Below, piece after piece: positions 49,405-61,104 of a stretch of 64,000 nt of DNA. The notes under the pieces were generated by a model. It made no database searches. It was not told the DNA's origin and worked only from the letters and a program-made list of their open reading frames with translations. Within the stretch, counting starts at the first letter, position 1, and each line of letters begins with the position of its first letter. This DNA is from Siphonodentalium dalli (lineage: Eukaryota; Mollusca; Scaphopoda; Gadilida; Siphonodentaliidae), in the NCBI GenBank assembly GCA_032622095.1, contig CP136069.1, forward strand, positions 107,724,278 through 107,788,277, given 5' to 3'. The translations under genes were made by a program, and so were the position numbers.

Positions 49405-49690
49405 ACACTTATGATTGATTGATTGGCCATCACGACATTGCCAGTTTTAATGGTGGAGGAAATCCGCACACTTACGGCTAATCTAACAGTGATTTCAATG
49501 GCTGATAAACTCGTCGACAATGTGCGGCAAACCACCGGCTATTTGCAAGTAACTGGCAACTTTCCCAGATAACGATTTCAAGTTACAAAGTCCACGATGG
49601 AAACATGTGGATTTGAACCCTTATCGCCAGTGCTGGAAGGCTTGGAGTTGTACCCCTAACCGATTGAGCCACCGAGGCCCCCCACACTTA
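49405..49690 (-). repeat. tRNA-derived SINE
   Basis: Read on the minus strand, it starts GGGGCCTCGGTGGCTCAATC with an A box (TGGCTCAATCGG) and a B box (GGTTCAAATCC, near 49610-49620). A central domain with TTTCCTCCACCATTAAAAC follows, and an (ATCA)n tail at 49411-49425. Box spacing and head look like a tRNA gene, but the long non-tRNA body and tail make it a SINE. It probably belongs to the widespread mollusc families with a conserved central domain. Confidence 0.8.
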
Positions 49691-50057
49691 TGAACTGATC
49701 AACACAATATAGTCAATGAAAAAGCATGTAATTGGATTTAGAAGCCCATACAATAAGTCAGTCTCAAAAATACAAGCAACGTTATTAATATCCTGCAGCC
49801 CAAATGAAATAGAGGGAATTTCAAAATAAGACATTTCCTCTCATGATGAATATTCAATTGGTGGTTTTTAGAAATCTTTACTGAACCTGGCTCAAAGTGA
49901 AAGGTATAATTTAATATCTGCCTATCGGATATCATATGTCTATGGAATGGGTTAATTCTAATTCCAAAATCCATGCAAGTGAAAAGTGGATCACCATCAA
50001 CCTGGACATAGAATCAGAGAACGATATTATAGCTGGAGGGTCAGGTTACTACGTTTA
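49691..50057. other. unassigned intron sequence
   Basis: Nothing recognisable. Confidence 0.3.
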
Positions 50058-53000
50058 GTCCAGGAGATATTGGTCGACCTCTGCACCCCCCCCCCCCAGG
50101 ACTTAACTTCACCCCACTAATTTTCTTCCTTAAGGTCTCCTCTAATTTTTTTCACTTGTTAACAAGAAAAAAAAGTGGCCGCAGAGACTCCAGACAAGAT
50201 GGCGTCCATCATGGCAGCCATTTTTTTTAAATGCACCAGGTCTCTTTGATCGCCATTATAGTAAAGATGATAGCACATGCGGTCTTGTTTTCCGCTCGAT
50301 TCGTTATGCTAATATATAATTCTTACAAATTAGCCAAAAATCCGACACCAGAATCCAATATGGCGGCCAAGATGGCCGCCGAAATGTGAAAATATGCTAT
50401 TTTTCTGACATGTTACCACCTTTCGTTTGTCTCTGTGGGAAAATGTTAGAATTTTTGCGTCATGTTATACATTTGTCATATAGAGGAGTCATTGACGAAC
50501 ACATGGGGACCATAATATGCATTCATTGCGGGATATTTTTGTCCGATATCACGTTTTCCCAAATGCCGGTATCATATGTCAAAGCCGAATCTCCGTTAAT
50601 AACGCGATGTTATGTTTCGAATCAATGAATGTTATTGCTATTATAACAACACCCATGCATATATATTTGCAGGAGATACTCGAGCTAGGATTCCTCTTAT
50701 ACCTGAGTTGAGGAATATTTACCCAAATCCAAGATGGCGGCCAAAATGGCCACCAGAAATAAAAAATCGCTGATTTTAACATCAGTGAGCATTATTTTCA
50801 TGACAACTCCACACCTGCTTATATTGTAAGTTGGGAACACTTAGGCGAAGAACTTTCCTTGTACCATATCCAAATAAAAGTCCCCCAAATCCAAAATGGC
50901 GCCCACAATGGCGGACAGATTTTGAAAAATCACCGAAATTCCCTCATATTCACATCATTGGGCATTATTGTCGAGACAACTCCACCCATGCTTACAATTG
51001 AGTTGTAAATACTGAGGTGAAGTAATTACATTACATCTCATCCAAGAAATTGTTTTCCAAATCGAAGATGGCGGCCAAAATGGCGACCAAAATGTGAAAA
51101 CAAGTCTACATTACTTTACTTTCTTACGATTGGCGTTACTGTTTCGCGATTTCTATCCACCATTACATGTTGATATGGAATAGTGACATGAAGTATTCAT
51201 TAGGGTTTGGCAATTGATACTCACAGCCAAGATCGCTGCTAAATTGGCGGCTAGAAATTGAAAAGAAATCAATATTTTCACATATTAATTTAAACTTTTT
51301 GTCATAATATCGGTATGTATGGACGAAACTGTACATAAACCATCTACTAGTTCAACTTAAAGGTATCAAAACGCATAACATAGCTTGTATCCTTCTGGAA
51401 AGATGAAACACCACAATTAATATCGCGATGTGGCATTTCGAAATCCAGTCTCCACTTAGCGCCGATAATGGCCGTAAGCGTAGGTGCGCCGAATAGTTAT
51501 ATCAGAACAATTACATGTTAACAGATTCTGATATGCCACGTCACGTCCATAATTATCTGGACCAGCTTCCATTTCTTTGTCTGAAAAATCTAGGTCGCTC
51601 ACACCGACAAAGTATTCACCACTTCCTGGGAGTAGGGTCCCTCTAATCATAACGTTTCAAACAATTCATTTTCCGGTGTCTAGCTTACAGAAGGTCATCT
51701 CTATGTATGTGTCTCATACCCCATGGGATAACGACGTGTACACCTGACGAACCAGTTAGCTAGTCACTTCTCAATAGATGGTTCGTCAACTCACAAACTT
51801 CGACAGTGTTTCGAAGGTTGCTAGCTGTCTCATTCCCTTGGACAGATGTCTATCTGCTAAGGAGAAGACCCTAGTGTACAGACTACCCACACTTCTTGAC
51901 CATTATCCGAAGCAAACTGTGTGACGCCCCGCAGTTGTCTCGTCGAATATCTCCCAGCAGAGAAGAACAATGCTCGCGGTGCTAGTTTGTGGACATGCGC
52001 CATGATAGTGGGAATGAAATGGGCCACTGCATACACCACCCCTACACCTGGTGCATGTTTAAGATATCGAATGTCGTGCGTGTCGGTTATATTTGGTGTG
52101 GTAAGATTGTATTTCCACATCCGTTTCGAAGCCTTTCTGATTCAACTACGTACACTTTTGTCTGGATAATAATATGCTAACCTCCCTCAAAACAGTCGGA
52201 TGGACTAAAGGATAATGTCTTTATAGCATGAATGTATGCGTGTTTTGTTATCCTCTCTCGGGGTGAGTGTCAGTATGTGGGCGGTATTATTCAAGAAAAT
52301 ATCAGGAACTGTGGTGCATTTATTTCACTATGTATTTAAAGAACAATTTACAGTCTCGATGGCAATGGCTGTGGCCGTTGGGGAACACGACCTTTATGAT
52401 CATATAGCTTTATATATATAACTTTAGAATATAGTAGTTAATGTCTCATGCAGGAAAATGGTCGCATTGGTGATGTTACCAAGAAATCACTTGGTGTACC
52501 AACGTTTGTTGAACTGAATGCAAGAGCTCATCAACGTAACATTCCTCTGGATGTTCTTCGCGTTGAACATTTCACCCTTTTGTTGATGGCATTTGTACTT
52601 TCTTGAACCATACCACCCAGCGTGAGTAAGACATATCAACCAACTATCAACGGTATCGCCTTTAAGACTACACCCCAGTCTTGGTGGGGCGTATACAGCA
52701 GTAGCCAATGGCATACTCCTGGTCCAGTTGTTTAAGAACGGCTTCCAAACGGATGGGGACATACAATCTTAGCATACAAGGAAAGCAAAGCCACACATGA
52801 GATCCTGTCTGAATCTAAAACATAACAAAATAAGGGACGGTGCAGTCATGGTCCAAATCCATTTCCACTATCATGACACATACCCACAAACTAGCACCGT
52901 GTGTAATGTTATCATCTGCTTGGATATGTTCGGTGAGACGATTGCTGGACGCCAACAAGCTTGTTCTTATGATCATGTTCAAGGAGTTTGGGTATATTAT

Positions 53001-54487
53001 GCATTATGGTCTTCTACACCTTAGCAGAAATGCATCCGTCAAATATCGGGCTTTCAACATTCGAAGCCATATACAGAAGTTGTCCGGGTACGTCAGTGCA
53101 TTAGATGAGTATGTGAATTGATGAACCATATATTGAGAAGTGGCTCTTTGGGAAGATCACCAGGTGTACACGTTGTTAACCCCATTAGGTTACCAAAACT
53201 GACAATACGCAGATAGATAGGTCCTTCTAAAAGCTATGACAAAAAGTTGAAATTAGTATGTGATAATATCGGCTTCTTTTCAATTTCTGCCCGCCAGTTG
53301 CCCGCCATATTGACTGAGTATCACTTGCCAAACCCTAATGAATAATTCATACATATCAACATGTAATGGTGGGTAGAAATCGCGAAACAATAACGCCCAT
53401 CCTAAGAAAGTAAAGTAATGTAGACTTGTTTTCAAATTTCGGTCGCCATTTTGGTCGCCATTTTCGATTTGGAAAACCATTTCTTGCATGAGATGTAAGG
53501 CAATTACTTCAACTCAGTATTTACAACTCAAACTGTACGCATGGATGGAGTTGTCTCGACAATAATGCCCAATGATGTGAATATGAGAGAATTTTGGTGA
53601 TTTTTCAAAATCTGTCCGCCATTGTGGGCGCCATTTTGGATTTGGGGGACTTTTATTTGGATATGGTACAAGGAAAGTTCTTCGCCTAAGTGTTCCCAAC
53701 TTACAATAGTAAGCAGGTGTGGAGTTGTCATGACAATAATGCTCACTGATGTTAAAATCAACGATTTTCGGCGATTTTTTATTTCTGGTGGCCATTTTGG
53801 CCGCCATCTTGGATTTGGGTAAATATTCCTCAACTCAGGTATAAGAGGAATCCTAGCTCGAGTATCTCCTGCAAATATATATGCATGGGTGTTGTTATAA
53901 TAGCAATAACATTCATTGATTCGAAACATAACATCGCGTTATTAACGGAGATTCGGCTTTGACCTATGATACCGGCATTTGGGAAAACGTGATATCGGAC
54001 AAAAATATCCCGCAATGAATGCATATTATGGTCCCCATGTATACGCCAATGACTCCTCTATATGATAAATGTATAACATGACGCAAAAATTATAACATTT
54101 TCCCACAGAGACAAACGAAAGGTGGTAACATGTCAGAAAAATAGCATATTTTCACATTTCGGCGGCCATCTTGGCCGCCATATTGAATTCTGGGGTCGGA
54201 TTTTTGGCTAATTTGTAAGGGTTGTATATTAGAATAACGAATCGAGCGGAAAACAAGACCGCATGTGCTATCATCTTTACTATAATGGCGATCAAAGAGA
54301 CCTGGTGCATTTAAAAAAATGGCCGCCATGATGGACGCCATCTTGTCTGGAGTCTCTGCGGCCACTTTTTTTTCTTGTTAACAAGTGAAAATAATTAGAG
54401 GAGACCTTAAGGAAGAAAATTAGTGGGGTGAAGTTAAGTCCTGGGGGGGGGGGGGGGTGAAGAGGTCGACCAATATATCCTGGACTA
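50058..54487. mobile_element. 4.4-kb foldback element with ATGGCGGC-bearing arms
   Basis: The termini TAGTCCAGGAGATATTGG (50058) and CCAATATATCCTGGACTA (ends 54487) are inverted. The arms pair for at least 1.2 kb, and similarity continues to about 51.9-52.0 and 52.85-53.0 kb, so the element is almost wholly palindromic around 52.4 kb. Arms carry ATGGCGGC-type motifs every 164-184 bp. Poly-C/G runs at 50088-50097 and 54442-54456 mark the same arm position. A GTT follows or precedes both ends and could be a 3-bp duplication. Interior ORFs (for example 52487-52762) match no family I know. Confidence 0.75.
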
Positions 54488-55544
54488 GTTTTCATATCTT
54501 TGCAGTCTTGGAACAGAGAAGTCTATTCAACAAGATACATACACTGAGTGGGTGCAAAGAAACAGACAAGAGTGTCGCCGAAATAACAACAGATTATGAT
54601 TTGATGGAGATTTCATTCGATGACAGAAACATTGAAAGGAAAATAGGTTGTCGACAAATCATGTGCATCAGATTGTCCTTGGCCCCAATCAAACCAGTTG
54701 CCTGATTCATAGTAACCCAACTTTTTCAGTCATACTGTATATGTATGTAAAGATTGAGACACTATTTATTATATCAACACAGCAATTTGAAGTGTGGGTA
54801 TATATGTGATAACGAACATAATCTCCTTGTTTATAATAACTATTTTGCTTATGATACAATGAGAAATAGGATATAGGAGATAGGAGGAAGAATTTCCCAA
54901 TAAATACCTTGAAGTCGCTGTTACGTTCGCTAACACGTTCCAAGTGCCCGAATACTTTGCCCTAATGTTCTTACATTCTGACTAGCGTAGATTCGCAGGT
55001 ATTTATCATTAAAGCATAATTAATGATAACGACATGTTGGATATGTACAATGATGTCCTCAAGCCCTATGATAATCATTTCCCAAATGTCAGTTGAGTTC
55101 CTGTGTTAAACTTCAACGTTACATTTCACTCAGGTAAAAGAAATTTCAGAAAAATACTCCCAAAGAAACAAGTCCTGTCGAAGTGAGGAGGAAATTAAAA
55201 CTGACTAGTTAGTGGTTAGAATGCGGGCATTATACTAGGGGAATTCATGCGTGAATAATCCAAGCACGGATGTGAGCAGAGTAGGACGACAATAATTTTA
55301 ACCCTCCTGATTGACACAAGGCTGGAGATATAATCCATACAGTTCAGTTGAAGGGCTTTCCTTAGCGGAAAACTAATCTGCAAGTCAAAGGGTGATAACT
55401 CCATCAATAATGGTCAGACTTGACATATACCAAATTTTTAAAATGTTCGTAAAATATTATTCAAGTCAGTATTCAGACAACTAATGTTTCAGACAGACAG
55501 AAGGTAGTACACTGCTTGTTTCTATAGTCTCCGGAAAAATATAC
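54488..55544. other. unassigned intron sequence with an exon-like patch
   Basis: On the plus strand, TATCTTTGCAG (near 54495-54505) is followed by an open frame (CKETDKSVAEITTDYDLMEI) to 54705. The patch is opposite in strand to UBR5 and I do not recognise it; it may be a transposon relic. The rest shows nothing. Confidence 0.3.
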
Positions 55545-55712
55545 CTCATCTGCATCACCAGCAACAAGTTCATCTTCATCCTGGTCTTGAGGTGGGAAGT
55601 GTCGATCAGCTCTTCTTGGACTGACCCACTGGGACTGGGTACTACTGGAGCTTCCAGGTTCTGAAGACTGTTTCAATGGAAGTGGATCAACACTGAAGAT
55701 CTCCTCACTACC
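55545..55712 (-). CDS. UBR5: UBR5 E3 ubiquitin ligase, internal exon
   Basis: Exon of 168 bp (56 codons), phase 0 at both ends: acceptor ATCATTAAAG before 55712, donor GATGAG|GTATAT after 55545. The peptide begins GSEEIFSVDPLPLKQSSEPG and ends ELVAGDADE. The GSEE(I/L)FSV(D/E)PLP motif followed by a Ser-rich linker and an acidic end matches vertebrate UBR5 as I recall it, between the UBR box and the MLLE domain. UBR5 is a nuclear and cytoplasmic HECT-type E3 ligase of the N-degron pathway that builds K48-linked chains. This linker has no catalytic residue. It joins exactly in frame to the exon at 56034-56208. Confidence 0.92.
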
Positions 55713-55749
55713 CTTTAATGATAAAACATTGGATTTGAAGAAATGAGTA

Positions 55750-55960
55750 AATTTCATGATATACAAACAAACAAAACTAGAGGTGGGCCAGAGATTGTTT
55801 TAATTTCAACAAATGGCCATAACTCTGGTGAAAATTGGTGGGCAGAACCCGAATTTGACCTGTATTTTGTGCCCGTAATACCACATAGCAAATTTCATTC
55901 CTTTCAATTCAGACTTTACAGTCGGTTGTTGCCAGTTTTTTGGTAACACCCCAAAATAGA
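55750..55960 (+). repeat. family-E-type repeat fragment
   Basis: Contains GGCCATAACTCTGGTG and GAATTTGACCTGTATTTTGT, similar to the units at 31880-32110. It lies in the intron between the two UBR5 exons. Confidence 0.5.
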
Positions 55961-55973
55961 ACAAAATTTCGGC

Positions 55974-55975
<2 letters not shown>

Positions 55976-56025
<50 letters not shown>
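55976..56025. repeat. 50-nt homopolymer G run (C50 in the UBR5 transcript)
   Basis: Uninterrupted G from 55976 to 56025. On the UBR5 sense strand it is C50, occupying intron nucleotides 9-58 after the 5' splice site at 56034/56033. Its length may be an assembly estimate. Confidence 0.9.
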
Positions 56026-56027
<2 letters not shown>

Positions 56028-56033
56028 ACTGAC

Positions 56034-56208
56034 CTGAATTGCTTCCATATTTGCTGTGACAAGTGAGAACGGAGCTGTTGGACGGGTCACTCCTAGTCGG
56101 ACTGGTGTTATCAGAGAATGTGCTATCTCACTCAGCTCCTCAATAGCAATGTTAATCAGTGCATGAAACACTCGCTTGCATTTAGGTATCGGCTGAGAAA
56201 GTCCATTG
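56034..56208 (-). CDS. UBR5: UBR5 E3 ubiquitin ligase, internal exon
   Basis: Exon of 175 bp: acceptor CTTCTTCACAG before 56208 (phase 2 start, one base completing a codon), donor ATTCAG|GTCAGT, phase 0 end. The peptide NGLSQPIPKCKRVFHALINI ... ELSEIAHSL, then TPVRLGVTRPTAPFSLV and MEAIQ, is helical and well conserved. RLGVxRPTAPF is the segment that identifies UBR5/HYD. It leads directly into GSEE of the next exon. No further upstream exon is seen to the right up to the window edge, so that intron is longer than 7.8 kb and hosts the virus-like block. Confidence 0.92.
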
Positions 56209-58738
56209 CTGTGAAGAAAGAATATAAACAGAATAAATACATATTTCCATGTTAATACAAATAGTTGGATAGTTGATATATAAATATTAAACAAATATAT
56301 GTCCTACTCACACAAGGACACCCCACATCAATTATGAACTCACTTGACCTGGTAGCTTCAGAGAAGATATTTTCAGGATGGTCAATGACATCACCAAAGG
56401 AAAATTGCCAAGGTTATCATCATGAGTATGAATTTCTTGGTGAAGAATATATTCATTGACTTGTCATAGGTAATTAAAATCAATTCAATGGATACCCCAA
56501 GTGTGCAAATTCTTTGAAACTGATCAACAGCAGGAAGATCAAATCCTCGGACTCCATCATTACCCGTAAAACTTGGATTCTATAGACCCATTACCTACAT
56601 AAATATGGGGCTTCAACTGCTCCTTGATTCAATTCCGAGAAAACAGGGTTTCCATTAGGGGAATGGTACGTACCCCAATAGTCGATGGGGAAAATCTCAG
56701 TCCATCAACAAATTGCGTATATCTAATAGTATTTAGTAAATTAGTGGATAATTTAAGCCAAGTTCTGAATGTCTACGGAAATATAAGTAGAAAAGTCAAA
56801 GAATCCTCATTGTGTTTTATTTTTAACAAATTGAAGGGTTGAGTAATCTAATGGTGTTGTCAATTGGCACTGCATATAAACATTGATACCATGCACCGTA
56901 AACTTTGCGACATAAATCAAGTTAAATTTGAGGGTACAAAAACATTACTGACAATTTTTCATACCACCACAAACAACGGCAGAAGAAATTGTTAAAATTT
57001 GCAATTTATTGCTATGTCCGACTTCACTACATTCATGACAACATGTCATACCATTGCCAATTCCATGAAATATTCCTGATCATCCTTCAGTGAATAATAT
57101 CTGGAGCACATCTACATAATGTTAAATCAAAACCAGTCAGAACAGTGTATTATTTTAAAATGTAACCAGGCAGAATCAACCACGTGGAATTTAACGATGT
57201 CTGCTGCGATATATATCAGAATAAGGCAATACTTGTCGATGTATGTAGAACTGAAAAGCATTCTTTTCCCGCAAAATGGTTCACTAGTGATCAGCATTAG
57301 CGGGAAAATAAAATGATCTTCATGACTTTATTAGTGGTAGATACACAGGTGAAGTAGGCATTAATCTGTGGATCGGGTAGGGGAATATGTCGGAAAGGAA
57401 ATTTGGGTATGGGAAAAGGGATTCTAAAAGGAAACTGCTGCCCCATTTAACAGAAACGCTACGAAGCTGTTCTGGATATGCCACTTTCTTTTTTGTTAAT
57501 TTCAATTGATAAAATGGACTTCCAGACTTTATTTTGGAAAGGGATGTTTGGTGTATAGGATTGGTGACTTGTCACGCATTTTTAGCATCACATCAAGCTA
57601 GATACGTACGCATATGACATCATCTGTGAAAAATTGTTTTTGGTAATTTGCGAAAATAATCACATTGTTTTTCAGAAATTATTTGCTGATTCTGTAAATA
57701 GTATTAGGTGGATGCAATCCGAGGTGCTACAGAAGTAACATACTGACAATATCCATAGACTCCCGACCAGGTACTCAGTAGTATAAATATTGAGATAGCT
57801 TGCTGAAGAATACCAACATCGAATTTGACCCTCAATGACGGAGAGAGTGAATCGAACACAATGTTTTTTGCAACATGACATTACGAGTCAAGAACGCTAA
57901 CTGTTGGACAATCATTGGCTTCGATGATTTACCCCTAGAACAACGTTTGTCACCTTTATACCATTTTATAGGCGTATCTGTACCTACAACTTATTTTGTT
58001 TTAATTTGCCTGTGTGTAGGAATAAAGCTAAACATAATGCATCCCAGGTCTCCTTATTATGAAATTTCAGGGATTACCTTCTTTACAGGAGTACTCAACA
58101 CCCAGAAATTACCTCGCAACTCTCCTAATATAGTCTCCTAAAACACTCCTTTTATAAACCCCCACCATTTCGTAACAATTGTGAACTGTGGCGTTTGCTA
58201 ATTTGCATAATTATTGCTTTTAATTTTCAATTAAATGCGTTGAGCACATAAAATGGTGTTATGACTCTGTATGACTGAGATAAATCTGTTCTGTGGTGTA
58301 AGGTTCCTATTGTATTGGACCTTTTTAAATCAATACCGTGGAATAAATAGATAAACATTATTATGCAGTTGATAATTACTGCAAACAGTTGCACAACCGA
58401 GGTATATATGTCAGATATAGATATATTAAGCTCTAAAGTCATACGTCACATATAGGTTTTGTACTAAGCGTAAAGTCCAAAACGCCGCGTTTTAATGTAT
58501 ATATCAATCGGCAATTTCCTTTCAGCTTTAAGGCGGGAGTAGCTGATGGCAAGACCAGATACCACGGGGCCGTGGTACACCGCGTTGACGAGCATCTTTC
58601 TATCAGTACTTGGGAAGACATATCTATATATATGTATATATTACTTTGTAATAATTACTTTAATAGTGACTGTCACAATAATTATTCCATATAGAATGGA
58701 TCTGGCTTTAATTGATGTTTTTTTTTTTTTGCGGTGTG
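56209..58738. other. UBR5 intron sequence, nothing recognised
   Basis: AT-rich, short ORFs only. I find no exon with acceptable splice sites on either strand and no clear repeat family. Confidence 0.45.
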
Positions 58739-59220
58739 TCACATCTTGACGACAGTCGCTTCCGCATCACAGGTGCTTGCGTGCGTTGGGCCACGTTCTG
58801 ATAGTTCCGTAGGAACAGCAACACCGCACCGAACAACCCAAGGCCCCCCGACTAGCCACACTTCCGAATGCACAGCAATTGGAGCTCGCAGAGCCACTGC
58901 TATGACCAACAGTAACAGGTCCTTTAGGATGGTTGTTAATACCCCCTCCATCGGGGGTACCAGTGTTAGCAGTAGCATCCGGGGCTGGTTCTATAGAGGC
59001 CTTGGATTACCGAAGTTCCTGGAGGATTTTCTCCTGTTTTGTCCAACGAATTGCGGCACCCGCTCGCCCAGCTGCGACCTTCTTGGGATCCTTTGGGGGC
59101 CTTGGCTTTGTTGTGCTCGCCGCTGACAATGGCTCCGCCACTGGCGTGTCGCTGCGTATATCCGCTGCGTCTTTTATCCAAACATTAATTTTTGTCTTAG
59201 CTGGCGAAGTCTAATACATA
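58739..59220 (-). pseudogene. virus-like block: small basic protein with membrane segment (decayed)
   Basis: From about 59220 the minus strand is open through RPPKDPKKVAAGRAGAA and RWTKQEKILQELR, a Lys/Arg/Ala-rich helical stretch, then a stop near 59010. Other frames continue to a hydrophobic segment (DLLLLVIAVALRAP, about 58880-58930). I recall similar KDPKKVAAGRAGAA proteins annotated as uncharacterised in cnidarian and mollusc genomes, where they lie beside relatives of the other proteins of this block. No start codon is evident. The function is unknown; a basic virion or nucleic-acid-binding role is only a guess. It is separated from the rest of the block by a hAT-like insertion. Confidence 0.55.
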
Positions 59221-59227
59221 TATCTAG

Positions 59228-60358
59228 GTATACATTAGGGTTTATTCCCGGGAACGAGAATTTCCGGTTCCCGGGTCCCATACTCATTCCCGTTTCCCGG
59301 GAATATGATTTTTACGAACCAGGAACGGGGTGAATTGTTAACACTTGGTTTATCTTACATCAGGGGACACCATTGGCACATAATTTTGTTTAATTTGTCC
59401 ATGCACGGCGCACAATGCAATATATATGTTATATATCTGCAAATTATACACAAAGTGTGAGTAGAATTGAGGCCTTCAGGTTTGGTCTTGTGGCCCATGC
59501 ACAGCCATTACTTCACTACACAAGTCACATGAACCGTTCGTGGGAAACAAGACTTTTACAACGTTTGTCAAATTGTCAATTGCAGCGATGATGCGCCAGC
59601 AATCTCAGGCTATTGTTAGCGACACGTGCACAGACTGTACCCCCACTCAGTTGCTTGAATAGGCGGTGTTTGCCGTAAATAGACCGTGATACACGTGCAG
59701 TTTCTGCTGATGTCAGCATTCTAATTTCCGTGAGATGATATCATTTCATGCAAGTTGTGAACTTGTGAATGTCAGTGTAGAGTCCAGTTAGAATATTTTA
59801 CCCCTACATTTCGAGCTTCCGTTATAATGCAAGTTACGCAACATAGACATAATGTACAGCACAATGGCTACTAGACTGACAAGTCACTTGGTGTTGCTCC
59901 GATTGTACTTTTCAAGACTACATCTGACTCCCGTATTGGAAATTAACACACAAATTTCTTCGAAATTTACAGAGACTGTTTATTTTGTATTCTCTTAAGT
60001 TAACGTACGAAGACAAGTTGCGAGAAGTTCCCAACGTCGGCAACAATTTATTTGAAGTTTGGAAAGTCGGAACGATGGTTTTATGTTTTCCAACTTGTGT
60101 AATGTTATCTTGTATATCATTACTGTGGCCCAAGAAGGTCAAATATAACAATTTGGAATATCAATTAGTTAACCAAATTATAATTATTATGATCCCTGTC
60201 ACCCAAACTAGCCAAATTACGCATAACCCGTGTTGTACAACTTGTGCATACAAGCCATACAATTCCCAGGAACGTTCTCAGTTCCCGGTTCTGAAGGGGG
60301 TTCTTTCCCAGTTCTTGTTTTTTCAATTCCCGGGCATATATTAAACTCTAGTATACGC
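59228..60358. mobile_element. hAT-like non-autonomous element with TTCCCGGGAA-rich ends
   Basis: The element 59236-60350 has inverted termini TAGGGTTTA / TAAACTCTA (8 of 9) and flanking direct repeats GTATACAT (59228-59235) and GTATACGC (60351-60358), six of eight matching. Both ends carry several copies of the palindromic word TTCCCGGGAA or decayed forms (59244-59310, 60265-60335). There is no transposase ORF. An 8-bp duplication suggests hAT. Confidence 0.6.
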
Positions 60359-60577
60359 ACACAAGGATGCCAAAAATAATGGCCTGGCTGATTAACATCA
60401 GTGCTATACATACTATATACATCATTGTATATACATCATTATACCATATAAGCAGTCGGCTGATACATCTTTAACAGAAGCTTAGATGAGGGCCGAGCAG
60501 GGATCTTGTTCCATTATATTATATTTCATATATATAACGATAAACTAGTTAGTACTAACTTATTCCTACGGAACTAA
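60359..60577. other. AT-rich spacer
   Basis: Spacer between the hAT-like element and the end of the capsid-like ORF. It holds the palindrome-related word ATTCCTACGGAAC at 60562-60574. Confidence 0.4.
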
Positions 60578-61100
60578 CTAATAAAGCACTGAGACAAACC
60601 GTCCATCTTCTATGTTGAATTGTGCGTCCATAATCACGTACAAGTACACGTTCAGTGAACCTGCATCCTCTTTTTCTTTTGTGATCTGAATTGTGATACC
60701 CTCTGATGCGTTCTCCATGCGTCGCCCACTACCGTGGAGTTGGTCGTCATCCGTTGCCCTGAGGTCAAGCCACAGGGCATACTTGCTGGTAAGAAACTCT
60801 CCCAGAGACACATCTGCCAGGCCCAGATCCTTTGCGACCATCGCCACTTCAGGCTATGGCCTGCTGGCGGGTGATGATGCGAAGATTTTTTTAGCTACGA
60901 CCCATTGCTGGTAGGCACGCAGGCCTTCAGAGCAGAGCTGGTTTGGCTCGCCCTCAAAAGTAATCTCAACCTTATTGATCTTTGGATTGTAGAAGGCTTC
61001 GGTTTTTCTGTTGAAAGAATCTCCGGCCTCTTCGAAGAGGAACAAGATGCCTTTCATACTCCGACTCGGGGCGTTGAGGTTGATATTCATTAGTGTTTCA
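60578..61100 (-). pseudogene. virus-like block: putative capsid-like protein, C-terminal fragment
   Basis: On the minus strand, one frame from about 61100 to the stop at 60578 is open except for an in-frame stop at 60854-60856. It reads NINLNAPSRSMKGILFLFEE, FYNPKINKVEITFEGEPNQL, KYALWLDLRATDDDQLHGSG and ends VYLYVIMDAQFNIEDGRFVS plus four residues. The alternating beta-strand pattern and the -ITIQI- and -NVYLYVIMD- strands fit a jelly-roll-type virion protein, but this is an inference; no structure search was possible. The fold, the ending and the neighbouring ORFs recall proteins of a virus-derived or Polinton-like element. The N-terminal part is missing, cut at the junction near 61100. Confidence 0.5.
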
Positions 61101-61104
61101 AAGA

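Noticed and set aside
49560-49690. Functional tRNA gene
   Set aside because: A and B boxes are good, but the sequence continues into a SINE body with an (ATCA)n tail and the anticodon arm is not a clean fold.
54495-54705. Exon-like open frame on the plus strand after TTTGCAG
   Set aside because: Opposite strand to UBR5, no donor that fits, and no recognisable protein. Kept only as an unassigned patch.
55806-56294. 162-codon minus-strand ORF with a poly-proline stretch
   Set aside because: Only the UBR5 exon part (56034-56208) is real. The poly-proline is the G50 run read past the 5' splice site into the intron.
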